From contig JAHBYK010000005.1 of the NCBI GenBank assembly GCA_019635965.1, positions 1-64,000 on the forward strand: a stretch of 64,000 bases of DNA, written 5' to 3'. A program made the position numbers and the translations under genes. The notes under the pieces were generated by a model that was not told where the DNA came from, ran no database searches, and worked only from the letters and a program-made list of their open reading frames with translations. The DNA comes from Parvibaculum sp. GTDB lineage: Bacteria > Pseudomonadota > Alphaproteobacteria > Parvibaculales > Parvibaculaceae. Shown piece after piece: positions 54,690 to 63,252 of the stretch. How positions within the stretch are numbered: position 1 is the stretch's first letter; every line of letters starts with the position of its first letter.

Positions 54690-55136
54690 TCAGCCGGATT
54701 TCTTTTTCAGGGCTTCGAGAAGCTGATTTGCGGCGCGAGCCGCCGTCGCCGCATCGCGCTGCGAGATCGGCCGCGTCGCGGGCCGCGTGGAGGCAGGAGC
54801 CGCCTGAACAGACCGCTCTGCGCGCCCCAACCGTTCGGCAATGCTGTTGCCGGATTCGAGCATCACCGCGAGTTCGTCGGCGAGCGCCCTCGCCCGCCTG
54901 ATCCGTTCGGCCAGCTCTTCGCCGCTTTCCTCGCTCGCCCGCTTCAGCCCCTCGATCGCGCCGACAGCTCGATGCGTCGCGGCATTGAGGTCGCCGACAA
55001 GCTCGCGCATCCCGTCCTGCCCAGCCCGCATGGCGCGCAACTTGCGGTCGAGAACCGCGCAATAGGCAATGGTCGCCGCAAGAAAGAGGCAAACGATGAT
55101 TTCAAGGACGGTGCTGAATGGAAGTTCACCAAACAT
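54690..55136 (-). CDS. DUF6468-type flagellar cluster protein
   Basis: This 148-residue protein has an N-terminal membrane helix (TVLEIIVCLFLAATIAYCAVL) and a helical, coiled-coil-like body with RIRRARALADELAVMLESGNSIA. The end is Lys-rich. The family occurs between fliM and motE in alphaproteobacterial flagellar clusters; its function is unknown. The DUF number is from memory and should be checked. Confidence 0.75.
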   Translation of the reverse strand: MFGELPFSTVLEIIVCLFLAATIAYCAVLDRKLRAMRAGQDGMRELVGDLNAATHRAVGAIEGLKRASEESGEELAERIRRARALADELAVMLESGNSIAERLGRAERSVQAAPASTRPATRPISQRDAATAARAANQLLEALKKKSG

Positions 55137-55138
55137 GA

Positions 55139-56233
55139 TTACTTTCCTCCGCCCGATACGTTCAGATCCGGAATTTTCGTTTCGGCCGCCGGCATCGCCG
55201 CTTGCTTCCCGTGACGGATGCCCTGTTCGACCCGAACCGCGACATGATTGCCGACCCGGCCCATCCGGCCCGTTCCGAGACGCACACCGCCACAGCGCAG
55301 ATCGATGGTTCCATCCGGTCCGTTGTTGAGCATCAGCGTTTGACCGGGTTCGAAATTCATCACATCGCGAAGCGTCAGCTTCTGCTCGTCGAGCACCGCT
55401 TCGAGCGGTACCCGCGTCGACCAGAGCTCGGTCGCGAGATGGCTTTCCCAGATGGAGTCGCGGCCAAATTTTTCGCCCATGAACATCTGAAGCAGCAATT
55501 CGCGGATCGGTTCGAGCGTCGCATAGGGCAGCATCATCTCGATACGTCCGCCGCGGTCTTCCATGTCGACGCGCAGCCGCACGAGAATGGCCGCATTGGC
55601 CGGGCGCGCAATCGCGGCAAAGCGCGGATTGGTCTCCATCCGGTCGAATTCAAGCGTGACCGGCGACAGCGGCTCGAACGCCGCCTGAACGTCCTGCAGC
55701 ACGACTTCGATCATGCGCTGGACGAGATTGAGTTCGATGGTCGTGTATGGCCGGCCTTCGATGCGCATCGCGGCCGTACCGCGCCGCCCGCCGAGAAGGA
55801 CGTCGACGATCGAATAGATCAGGTTCGAGTCGACCGTGAACATGCCGTAATTGTCCCACTGTTTCGCGCGGAACACGGCAAGAATGGCGGGCAGTGGAAT
55901 TGAATTGAGGTAGTCGCCGAAACGGATCGACGAAACATTGTCGAGCGAGACTTCGACGTTGTCCGACGTGAAGTTGCGGAGTGAAACCGTCATCAGGCGC
56001 ACAAGCCTGTCGAAGACGATTTCAAGCATCGGCAGGCGCTCATATGAGACGAGCGCGGAATTGACGATGGCATCGATGCCATGCCGCTCCGGTACGACAT
56101 CGTCATCCATCTCGAAGCCGAGAAGGCTGTCGATTTCGTCCTGGTTGAGCACGCGTTCCGGCACTTTCGCAGCGGCTTCGGCCGCTGCGGCGAGTGCATC
56201 TTTACCGAAATCCTGCGTATCTGCGGCGCTCAT
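55139..56233 (-). CDS. fliM: Flagellar motor switch protein FliM
   Basis: This 364-residue C-ring protein has the N-terminal CheY-binding motif region VLNQDEIDSLLGF, the middle domain with FTSDNVEVSLDNVSSIRFGDY and the C-terminal SpoA domain with VPLEAVLDEQKLTLRDVMNF. It lies 2 bases before the DUF6468 gene and 24 bases after fliL. Confidence 0.97.
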   Translation of the reverse strand: MSAADTQDFGKDALAAAAEAAAKVPERVLNQDEIDSLLGFEMDDDVVPERHGIDAIVNSALVSYERLPMLEIVFDRLVRLMTVSLRNFTSDNVEVSLDNVSSIRFGDYLNSIPLPAILAVFRAKQWDNYGMFTVDSNLIYSIVDVLLGGRRGTAAMRIEGRPYTTIELNLVQRMIEVVLQDVQAAFEPLSPVTLEFDRMETNPRFAAIARPANAAILVRLRVDMEDRGGRIEMMLPYATLEPIRELLLQMFMGEKFGRDSIWESHLATELWSTRVPLEAVLDEQKLTLRDVMNFEPGQTLMLNNGPDGTIDLRCGGVRLGTGRMGRVGNHVAVRVEQGIRHGKQAAMPAAETKIPDLNVSGGGK

Positions 56234-56257
56234 GACTACCTGTCTGCGACTGAACTG

Positions 56258-56761
56258 TTACTGGACGATGATTTCCCGAAAGAGCACGTCCTTGACGACC
56301 GGCTCCTGCGTCGCCAGGGCAAGACGGCGCATCAATTCCTCGCGGAGATTGAGCATGCCTTGCGACCCCTCGAGATCTTCGGGCCGAAGCTCACGAAGGA
56401 AGGTCTGGAAACCATCAAGAATACGCGGCATTGCAGCCTCGACCATCGGCACCGCTTCCTTGTCGCGCACCTGAAGCGAGACGCGCATCTTGAGATAATG
56501 CTGCGGCGGCGGACCGGCGAGATTCACGAGAAAATCCGGCATGTCATAGTAGACAGGCGCTGCCTCGACCACTGGCTTCTCGGCGGCCTCCTCGCTGCCG
56601 CCAATGATACCGGACATGTAAACGCCAACGCCCGCGCCGATGAGAAGCAGCACGGGTAGCACGACGTAAAGCACGAGAACCTTTCCCGCGAGCCTGCTTC
56701 GCGCAGGCGGCGCGGCTTCAGCTGTATCTTCCTCTGAGAGGTCAGCGTCCACGGCAGCCAT
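56258..56761 (-). CDS. fliL: Flagellar basal body-associated protein FliL
   Basis: This 167-residue protein has one membrane helix (VLYVVLPVLLLIGAGVGVYM) and a periplasmic FliL domain with YYDMPDFLVNLAG near residue 70 and RDKEAVPMVEAAMPRILDGF. It supports stator function. It is the first gene of the fliL-fliM unit. Confidence 0.95.
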   Translation of the reverse strand: MAAVDADLSEEDTAEAAPPARSRLAGKVLVLYVVLPVLLLIGAGVGVYMSGIIGGSEEAAEKPVVEAAPVYYDMPDFLVNLAGPPPQHYLKMRVSLQVRDKEAVPMVEAAMPRILDGFQTFLRELRPEDLEGSQGMLNLREELMRRLALATQEPVVKDVLFREIIVQ

Positions 56762-57083
56762 TTCGATTTCGCCCCAGAAGTTCCGGGAAGCGCGCGGTGC
56801 GCCTCCCCCGAATTACAACCGGATGCTCGCCGACTTTGGTTAACGAAGCGTTGGCGAAGCGGCCTGTGCGCGAATTGTCTTTAAAGAATGCCAAATGCCT
56901 GTCCGTTCCAACCGCCGGGACCGGCAGAAACTGCCCGGTAATCCCTGCCCAAACGGCTGTCCCGGCGTGGCGGGAGTCAGTTAGAGATTTGATTTAATTG
57001 ACATTTTTCTCTGGCACGCGCCCTGCACTCCCTCTGGCAGCGCAATTCTGCGTCCTGACACTCAACCGCTCGCCGGACCCGAT
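56762..57083. other. Divergent intergenic region fliL/flgF
   Basis: The 322-base spacer holds the sigma-54 promoter of flgF (57012-57027). A half-site TTAACG at 56840 is the only CtrA-like sequence and does not have a matching second half. No gene is visible. Confidence 0.6.
57012..57027 (+). promoter_or_regulatory. Sigma-54 promoter of flgF operon
   Basis: TGGCACG-CGCC-CTGCA matches TGGCACG-N4-TTGCA with one mismatch. The invariant GG and GC are exactly 10 bases apart. It lies 57 bases before the flgF start, as in Caulobacter class III flagellar promoters. Confidence 0.85.
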
Positions 57084-57818
57084 ATGGAAAACGCCCTTCT
57101 CATAGGTCTCTCGCGCCAGATGGCGATGGCCCGCGATATGGCGACGATCGCGAACAACATCGCGAACGTGAACACGACCGCGTTCAAGTCGGAAACGATG
57201 ATGTTCGAGCAATATCTGAAGACCGACGCGTCGGAACTGAGCCCCGACAAGCGCATCACCTTCGTTCAGGACGTTGGCCAGTACCGCAATATGCGCGACG
57301 GCGCGCTGCAGACCACAGGCAATCCTTTCGATGTCGCCATCACAGGCGAAGGCTTTTTCCGCATCGAAACGGCAAACGGCGTCCGCTACACGCGCAACGG
57401 GAATTTCTACCTCAACAATGAAGGCCAGCTCGTCACCTCCGCCGGCGACTTCGTGCTGACGGATGCCGGTGCGCCCATCGCGTTCGCGCGCGACGAAACG
57501 GGCATCACCATCGCACGCGATGGAACGATCTCTACCGATCAGGGCCGCCGCGGCCGCCTCGCCATCGTCACCTTCGGAAACCCGCAGGACATGAAGAAGG
57601 CGGGCGACTCGCTCTTCGAGACCGCGCAGCAGGAAGTCCCCGCGCAGAATATCCGTCTCGTTCAGGGTGCGCTCGAAGGATCGAACGTCAATCCGATCCT
57701 CGAAATGACCAACATGATCGAAGTCACGCGCTCCTATGCCAGCGCGCAGAAACTCATCGACCAGGCAGACCAGATGCGCCGTCAGGCCATTCAGCAACTT
57801 GGCACACCCGCGGCCTGA
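57084..57818 (+). CDS. flgF: Flagellar basal-body rod protein FlgF
   Basis: This 244-residue proximal rod protein has the N-terminal rod motif LSRQMAMARDMATIANNIANVNT, here in parts, the D1 domain with VAITGEGFFRIETANGVRYT and the C-terminal MIEVTRSYASAQKLIDQADQ. It heads flgF-flgG-flgA-flgH. Confidence 0.96.
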   Translation: MENALLIGLSRQMAMARDMATIANNIANVNTTAFKSETMMFEQYLKTDASELSPDKRITFVQDVGQYRNMRDGALQTTGNPFDVAITGEGFFRIETANGVRYTRNGNFYLNNEGQLVTSAGDFVLTDAGAPIAFARDETGITIARDGTISTDQGRRGRLAIVTFGNPQDMKKAGDSLFETAQQEVPAQNIRLVQGALEGSNVNPILEMTNMIEVTRSYASAQKLIDQADQMRRQAIQQLGTPAA

Positions 57819-57858
57819 CGCCCGGCGCGCCCGAAACGCAGAGTAAGGAAGTACGCAA

Positions 57859-58644
57859 ATGCAGTCGCTCAGCATCGCCGCCACAGGCATGATGGCCCAG
57901 CAGCTCAATGTCGAGGTGATTTCCAACAACATCGCCAACATGAGCACATCGGGCTTCAAGCGCCAGCGCGCCGAATTCCAGGACCTGCTCTACCAGAACC
58001 TGCGCCGCGTCGGCACCAATTCATCCGATGCCGGCACCATCGTTCCCGCCGGTGTGCAGGTCGGCCTCGGCGTCAAGACCGCCGCCGTCAATCGCATCAT
58101 GACACAGGGCAATCTCGACAACACCGAGAACAAGCTCGACATAGCGATTCAGGGCCGGGGCTATTTCCGCGTCGAACTGCCGAGCGGCGAGGATGCCTAT
58201 ACCCGTGCCGGCTCCTTCCAGATCAGCGCCGATGGACAGCTCGTCACGGCGGATGGCTACACGCTTGCCCCCGGCATCAACATTCCGCCGGAAGCGATCG
58301 ACGTCACCATCAGCCGCGATGGTCAGGTACAGGTCACGCTTCAGGGTGAGACCGCCTCGCAGGTCGTGGGCCAGATCGAACTTGCGACCTTTGCAAATGA
58401 TGCCGGCCTCGACCCTCTCGGCAACAATCTTTTCACCGAAACCACTGCGAGCGGCGCTCCCACCATCGGCACTCCCGCCAATGATGGCGTGGGCAGCGTT
58501 CTTCAGGGCTTTCTCGAAACCTCGAACGTGAATGCGGTCAGCGAAATCACGACCCTCATCACGGCCCAGCGCGCCTACGAAATGAATGCCAAGGTCATCA
58601 CCGCGTCCGACGAGATGATGTCCGTTACCACGAATATTAAGTAA
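57859..58644 (+). CDS. flgG: Flagellar distal rod protein FlgG
   Basis: This 261-residue axial protein has SLSIAATGMMAQQLNVEVIS-NNIANMSTSGFKRQRAE at the N terminus, GYFRVELPSGEDAYTRAGSF in the middle and the C-terminal ITAQRAYEMNAKVITASDEM. The 18-residue N-terminal segment distinguishing FlgG from FlgF is present. It lies 40 bases after flgF. Confidence 0.97.
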   Translation: MQSLSIAATGMMAQQLNVEVISNNIANMSTSGFKRQRAEFQDLLYQNLRRVGTNSSDAGTIVPAGVQVGLGVKTAAVNRIMTQGNLDNTENKLDIAIQGRGYFRVELPSGEDAYTRAGSFQISADGQLVTADGYTLAPGINIPPEAIDVTISRDGQVQVTLQGETASQVVGQIELATFANDAGLDPLGNNLFTETTASGAPTIGTPANDGVGSVLQGFLETSNVNAVSEITTLITAQRAYEMNAKVITASDEMMSVTTNIK

Positions 58645-58656
58645 GCGGTGATCGCC

Positions 58657-59646
58657 ATGATGACACGCACCTTCAGCCGCTTCGCCGCCATCGCTGCCTT
58701 CGTGCTTGCCGCGAGCGCCGCACATGCGGCCGAACTCCGATCCGTCGTTACTGTCTCCGGAGAGACGGTCACGCTCGGGGACATTTTCGACAATGCCGGC
58801 AAGGCCGCCAATGTCGTCGTCGCCAATGCCCCCGCGCCGGGACTTCGGAGCGAAATCTCCATCTCGCGCATTTCGCTGGCCGCTCGCCGAAACGGCATCG
58901 AGTGGCGCAACGATGCGGGCCTCAGCCACATCGTCGTCGCCCGTAGCGGCGTTGCCGTGCCGGATGAAGAAGTTGCTTCTGTGATCGCCGGCGCCATCGG
59001 CGCGCAATCGACAGGCCTTCCCTCCTCCTCGCAGCTTCAGATCGACTTCACCAATGGAACTGCTGGCGTCCAGGTCGCCGGCGATGCGGAGATTTCGGTC
59101 AGCGTCGAACAGATTGCATTCAACCGCCGCAATGGCAATTTCACGGCCATCCTGCGCGCCCCGGCTGGCGATATGCTGAGCCCGGCACACCGCGTGACGG
59201 GCCGCGCCTATCCCGTCACCGATGTGCCCGTTCTCAACCGCGACATGCGTCCCGGCGATACTGTGCGCCATACCGATATCGACTGGATCCGCGTGCCCGC
59301 GAGCCGCGTCGGCCAGAACGTCATCACATCGCTCGATCAGCTTCTCGGCATGTCGCCTCGCTATCAGGCGCGCGCTGGCGAGCCGCTGCGCCTCGCCGAT
59401 ATGGTCCCGCCCCTCGTCGTCCAGAAAGGTGCGCAGGTCGACATGCTGCTCACTTCGGGTGCACTCACGCTGATCGCACGCGGCCGGGCGCTCGAGAATG
59501 GCGCCGTCGGCGACGTCATCAACGTTCTCAACACGCGTTCGAACCGAACATTGCGTGGCGTTGTGGACGGTCCCAACAGCGTCCGCATCGACACGCCGGG
59601 CAGCGCCCGCGCCGTATCTGCAACAACGCAATCGAACAATTCGTAA
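58657..59646 (+). CDS. flgA: Flagellar P-ring chaperone FlgA
   Basis: This 329-residue protein has a signal peptide (FAAIAAFVLAASAAHAA) and the SAF-like C-terminal domain with VPVLNRDMRPGDTVRHTDID, seen about residue 195. It helps FlgI assemble the P ring in the periplasm. The start may be ATG 58657 or 58660. It lies 12 bases after flgG. Confidence 0.93.
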   Translation: MMTRTFSRFAAIAAFVLAASAAHAAELRSVVTVSGETVTLGDIFDNAGKAANVVVANAPAPGLRSEISISRISLAARRNGIEWRNDAGLSHIVVARSGVAVPDEEVASVIAGAIGAQSTGLPSSSQLQIDFTNGTAGVQVAGDAEISVSVEQIAFNRRNGNFTAILRAPAGDMLSPAHRVTGRAYPVTDVPVLNRDMRPGDTVRHTDIDWIRVPASRVGQNVITSLDQLLGMSPRYQARAGEPLRLADMVPPLVVQKGAQVDMLLTSGALTLIARGRALENGAVGDVINVLNTRSNRTLRGVVDGPNSVRIDTPGSARAVSATTQSNNS

Positions 59647-59691
59647 CGGAACCGCCTGGCCCCAGGAGCCAGCACCGGAAAGGTAAAGTCA

Positions 59692-60429
59692 ATGTTTGCC
59701 GGAAATGTTTCCCGCCTTGCCGCCATCGTCCTTCTTGCCACAACGCTTGGTGCCTGCAATGCGCCTGGCCGCCTTTCGAATATCGGAAAGGCGCCGGATC
59801 TCGCACCGATCGGGACGGCAGCGCCCGCCGTCTCCATGCGCATGCCGCAGCCCGAAGAGGTCGTCTATCAGCCGAACTCCCTGTGGCGCTCCGGCTCCCG
59901 CGCCTTCTTCCGCGACCAGCGCGCGGCGCGCGTCGGCGACATTCTGACCGTGAACATCAACATCACGGACAGCGCCAAGGTGAATAATTCGACGAAGCGC
60001 AGCCGCTCCAGCGCCGAAAGTGCCGGCGTGAACAACCTGCTCGGCTACGAATCCTATCTCGGCAAGGTCTTCCCCGACGCTGTCGACAAGTCAAATCTCG
60101 CCGATCTCGGCGCCACAAGCTCCAATAGCGGCGCGGGTTCCGTTGACCGCCGCGAGCAAATCGACCTCACCATCGCTGCCGTCGTGACTGATGTACTGCC
60201 AAACGGCAATCTCGTCATTGCGGGCCGCCAGCAGGTGCGTGTGAACTACGAGGTGCGCGATCTCCTCATCACGGGCATCGTCCGGCCCGAGGACATCAGC
60301 AACGTCAATACGATCCAGCATTCGCAGATTGCCGAAGCCCGCATCTCATATGGCGGCGAAGGACAGATCACCGATGTGCAGCAGCCGCGCTACGGCCAGC
60401 AGCTTCTCGACATCGTGATGCCCTTCTGA
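59692..60429 (+). CDS. flgH: Flagellar L-ring protein FlgH
   Basis: This 245-residue outer-membrane lipoprotein has lipobox LGAC near residue 20. SLWRSGSRAFFRDQRAARVGDILTVNI, seen in parts, and VRVNYEVRDLLITGIVRPED are family hallmarks. AAAGGTAAAGTCA precedes the ATG. A strong terminator follows. Confidence 0.97.
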   Translation: MFAGNVSRLAAIVLLATTLGACNAPGRLSNIGKAPDLAPIGTAAPAVSMRMPQPEEVVYQPNSLWRSGSRAFFRDQRAARVGDILTVNINITDSAKVNNSTKRSRSSAESAGVNNLLGYESYLGKVFPDAVDKSNLADLGATSSNSGAGSVDRREQIDLTIAAVVTDVLPNGNLVIAGRQQVRVNYEVRDLLITGIVRPEDISNVNTIQHSQIAEARISYGGEGQITDVQQPRYGQQLLDIVMPF

Positions 60430-60450
60430 CGATCGGCACGGCAGAAACGA

Positions 60451-60482
60451 AAAACGCGGCTCCGAAAGAGCCGCGTTTTTTG
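60451..60482. terminator. Terminator after flgH (and dksA)
   Basis: AAAACGCGGCTC-cgaaa-GAGCCGCGTTTT is a perfect 12-base stem with a T tract on one strand and an A tract on the other. It serves both convergent genes. Confidence 0.92.
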
Positions 60483-60506
60483 TTTACCGGTCATCAAACC
60501 TTGCGA

Positions 60507-60870
60507 TCAGTCGTCCCGATAGACCTTCTCGCGCCGCTCGTGACGTTCCTGCGCCTCGATCGACAGCGTGGCGATGGGCCGCGCGTCGAGGCGCTTGAGG
60601 CTGATCGGCTCGCCCGTCTCCTCGCAATAGCCGTATGTCCCCTCGTCGATCCGGCGGATCGCCGCGTCGATCTTCGCGATCAGCTTGCGCTGACGGTCGC
60701 GGGTGCGGAGTTCGAGGGAGCGTTCGGTTTCGGAGGAGGCACGGTCGGCAAGATCGGGATGCTGAACCGAGTCGTCCTGCAGATGCTGCAGTGTCTCGCG
60801 GTTCTCGATCAGGATGTCCTCTTTCCACTTCGAGCTTGCGGCGGAAATATTCCTTCTGCCGCTTGTTCAT
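60507..60870 (-). pseudogene. dksA: DksA/TraR-type transcription factor gene with frameshift
   Basis: Codons 1-13 (60870 down to 60832) read MNKRQKEYFRRKL, the alphaproteobacterial DksA start. After four bases (60831-60828) the family sequence continues in another frame from TGG at 60827 to TGA at 60509-60507: WKEDILIENRE, then ASSETERSLELRTRDRQRKL, IRRIDEGTYGYCEETGEP, ARPIATLSIEAQERHERR and EKVYRDD. Family members have two residues where these four bases stand, so two bases are missing or one is extra. No start codon opens the second frame. The finger keeps only its first Cys, as usual in this clade. It is a real frameshift, recoding or a sequencing error. Confidence 0.85.
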
Positions 60871-61082
60871 GAACGGTTTCGTCGTCTGATGGCATCAGTA
60901 GCCCTTTGGGCAAACGCACGGCCATTTAGGCAATCTCGACACAAACCTTCGCCGAAGCGCGCGGAGTATAGGGAGCGGCTTCACGATTCTCAACCGGCCA
61001 TCTCTGGCCAAGCCTGTGAAATATTTGTGGAAATTGCCGAATATCAAGGGCGGGAAAACGGCGGCCCGGAACAGGCCGAAAC

Positions 61083-61517
61083 CTAGACTTTAGTATAGGT
61101 GCCGAACTTCGCCAGCTCCACCCGTGCCCTGAGCTCGATCTGGTCGAGAACATCCTTCAGGCGGGGGTCGCTGAATGCCGCCTGCTGGCGCTCGACCACG
61201 GAAAGAAGGCGCGAGAGCTTGGATTTGGGCAGTTGCCCGGCCAGAAGCGCCAGCTTGATTTCGTCCAGAATATCCAGCATCTCCTCGGCACGGCGGATCG
61301 CCTGGCGTTTCGGCGCATGGAGAGCGTCGTCCGCTGCCGGGGTCTCCTGAAGCGCCAGAAGCGCATCGACCGCCGCCAGCGATGCCGGCCCGGATAGCCC
61401 TGCCGCTCCGCGTGCTGCGGGAGCGCCGCCCAGCGAAAAGCTGCCGCTGCCGCTCCGCGCCGGTGTGGCGCGTGCCGGTCCTGTCTGCGAAGCCGATCTG
61501 CTTTCCCCGATCTTCAT
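61083..61517 (-). CDS. fliX: Flagellar assembly regulator FliX
   Basis: This 144-residue protein has an N-terminal MKIGESRS, a Gly/Ala-rich linker and the conserved C-terminal helical part with RRAEEMLDILDEIKLALLAG and DPRLKDVLDQIELRARVELA. In Caulobacter FliX controls the sigma-54 activator FlbD and couples basal-body assembly to late flagellar transcription. ATG 61517 is chosen because GGAGACGGCC precedes it; the frame extends to 61670 without family match. It is divergent from flgI, as in Caulobacter. Confidence 0.9.
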   Translation of the reverse strand: MKIGESRSASQTGPARATPARSGSGSFSLGGAPAARGAAGLSGPASLAAVDALLALQETPAADDALHAPKRQAIRRAEEMLDILDEIKLALLAGQLPKSKLSRLLSVVERQQAAFSDPRLKDVLDQIELRARVELAKFGTYTKV

Positions 61518-61579
61518 GGCCGTCTCCGGTCGGATTCCAGGCTGGAATTCCTCAATATCTCCAAAATGAACCTGAGGTC

Positions 61580-61594
61580 TTAATGCCCCGTTAA
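61580..61594. promoter_or_regulatory. CtrA-type box upstream of fliX
   Basis: TTAATGCCCCGTTAA fits TTAA-N7-TTAA exactly and lies 62 bases before the fliX start. Caulobacter fliX is a CtrA-controlled gene. Confidence 0.7.
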
Positions 61595-61731
61595 GCCTGT
61601 TGCCGGGCCGGGCAGCATTTGCCGGGAGGCGGCATCTTCTGCTCCCCTGAGGCAATGCTCGCGCCTTCACGCGCCGCGAAGAAACACAATAAAATCAATA
61701 TCTTGAATTATATTCCTCGCATCTTTCTGCA

Positions 61732-61747
61732 TGGCACGGCTTTCGCA
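61732..61747 (+). promoter_or_regulatory. Sigma-54 promoter of flgI
   Basis: TGGCACG-GCTT-TCGCA matches TGGCACG-N4-TTGCA with one mismatch; GG and GC are exactly 10 bases apart. It lies 39 bases before ATG 61787, which supports that start. Confidence 0.85.
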
Positions 61748-61786
61748 AACAAAGGCCTGTATCGCAAGCGATTGAGTGGTCGATCC

Positions 61787-62938
61787 ATGCCCCGTTTGAT
61801 GTCCTGGCTATCCCTGTCCCGCCCCGCGGTTCTGCTGCTGGCGCTTTTTGCTGTCTGCGCCCTGGCGCCGCTGACGGCCGAAAAAGCCGAGGCAAGCTCG
61901 CGCATCAAGGACATCGTCGATGTCGAGGGCATTCGCGACAACATGCTGGTCGGATATGGCCTCGTCGTCGGCCTGAACGGCACGGGCGACACGCTCCGCA
62001 ACGCTCCCTTCACCCAGCAGAGCCTGATCGGCATGCTCGAACGCCTCGGCGTGAACACGCGCGGAACCACGCTGAAGACCGCCAATGTCGCCGCCGTCAT
62101 GGTGTCGGCCAACCTGCCCGCCTTCGCCACCCAGGGCACGCGCATTGATGTCACCGTGAGCGCCCTCGGCGATGCCTCGAACCTTCAGGGCGGCGTCCTT
62201 CTCGTCACGCCGCTGATGGGTGCGGACGGCGAGGTCTATGCGGTGGCTCAAGGGCCCCTGGCAACCGGCGGCTTTGCAGCTGTCGGCGAAGCAGCCTCAG
62301 TCACACGCGGCGTGCCGACCAATGCCCGCATTGCCAACGGCGCCATCGTGGAGCGTGAACTCGACTTCCGCCTCGCGGATCTGCGTACCCTGCGTCTTTC
62401 GCTCCGCAATCCGGACCTGACGACGGCCCAGCGCGTCGCCGGCGCGATCAACACCTTCCTCGGCGCGAATACCGCTATCGCCGACAATCCGACGACCGTC
62501 CAGCTCAACGTGCCGGCCGGCTGGCGGGGCGGCGTCGTCGGCCTTCTCACCGACATCGAGCAGCTTCGCGTCCAGCCCGATCTCGCCGCCAAGGTGGTCA
62601 TCGACGAAGCCTCCGGCGTCATCGTCATGGGTCAGGATGTGCGAATCAGCAAGGTCGCCATCGCCCAGGGCAACCTCACAATCTCGATCAGCGAATCGCC
62701 GCAGGTAAGCCAGCCATCGCCCTTTTCGACGCAGGGCAACACTGTGGTCGTGCCTCGCACCAATGTCGACGTAAATGAGGAAGAAGGCCGCCAGCTTGGC
62801 ATTATCGACGGCAGCATCAGCCTCGCCCAGCTAGTCGACGGCCTCAATGCGCTCGGCGTCAGCCCGCGCGACATGATCACCATTCTTCAGGCGATCAAGG
62901 CCTCCGGCGCACTGCAGGCCGAAATCGAGGTGATGTGA
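61787..62938 (+). CDS. flgI: Flagellar P-ring protein FlgI
   Basis: This 383-residue periplasmic ring protein has a signal peptide (LLLALFAVCALAPLTAEKAEA) and the family start RIKDIVDVEGIRDNMLVGYG, then GLVVGLNGTGDT. The end DMITILQAIKASGALQAEIEVM is typical. ATG 61787 is chosen over the longer frame to 61619 because the sigma-54 promoter lies between. It overlaps flgJ. Confidence 0.96.
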   Translation: MPRLMSWLSLSRPAVLLLALFAVCALAPLTAEKAEASSRIKDIVDVEGIRDNMLVGYGLVVGLNGTGDTLRNAPFTQQSLIGMLERLGVNTRGTTLKTANVAAVMVSANLPAFATQGTRIDVTVSALGDASNLQGGVLLVTPLMGADGEVYAVAQGPLATGGFAAVGEAASVTRGVPTNARIANGAIVERELDFRLADLRTLRLSLRNPDLTTAQRVAGAINTFLGANTAIADNPTTVQLNVPAGWRGGVVGLLTDIEQLRVQPDLAAKVVIDEASGVIVMGQDVRISKVAIAQGNLTISISESPQVSQPSPFSTQGNTVVVPRTNVDVNEEEGRQLGIIDGSISLAQLVDGLNALGVSPRDMITILQAIKASGALQAEIEVM

Positions 62939-63252
62939 TGGAAGCCCTGTCCGCCCTCGCTGCCTACATGCCGGCCGCCACGGTCAAACCGGCTCCAACA
63001 GCGCATGGCGCGCGCGATCCGCGCGCCTGGGAGGCGGCGAAGGATTTCGAGGCACAGTTCACGGCGACGCTGTTCCAGTCCATGTTCGATGGCATGGAGC
63101 AGGAAAATCCCTTCGGCGGCGGCCCCGGCGAAACCATGTTCCGCTCCCTCTTGGTGGACCAATATGGCCGCGAGGTCGCCAAGGCTGGCGGCATCGGCAT
63201 CGCTGACGACATCTACCGCGAAATTCTCAAGCTTCAGGAGGCCGCCCGATGA
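62938..63252 (+). CDS. flgJ: Rod-binding protein FlgJ (N-terminal domain only)
   Basis: This 104-residue protein has the rod-binding domain: AAKDFEAQFTATLFQSMFDGM and ETMFRSLLVDQYGREVAKAGGIGIAD, seen in parts. It lacks the muramidase domain of enterobacterial FlgJ, as usual in alphaproteobacteria. Its ATG overlaps the flgI stop by one base and its end overlaps the next gene by four. Confidence 0.93.
   Translation: MEALSALAAYMPAATVKPAPTAHGARDPRAWEAAKDFEAQFTATLFQSMFDGMEQENPFGGGPGETMFRSLLVDQYGREVAKAGGIGIADDIYREILKLQEAAR

Noticed and set aside
56840-56854. TTAACGAAGCGTTGG as a CtrA box for fliL
   Set aside because: The second half has two mismatches, so it is not distinguishable from chance.
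58021-59631. 536-codon minus-strand open frame
   Set aside because: It lies opposite flgG and flgA, both of which have clear family motifs.
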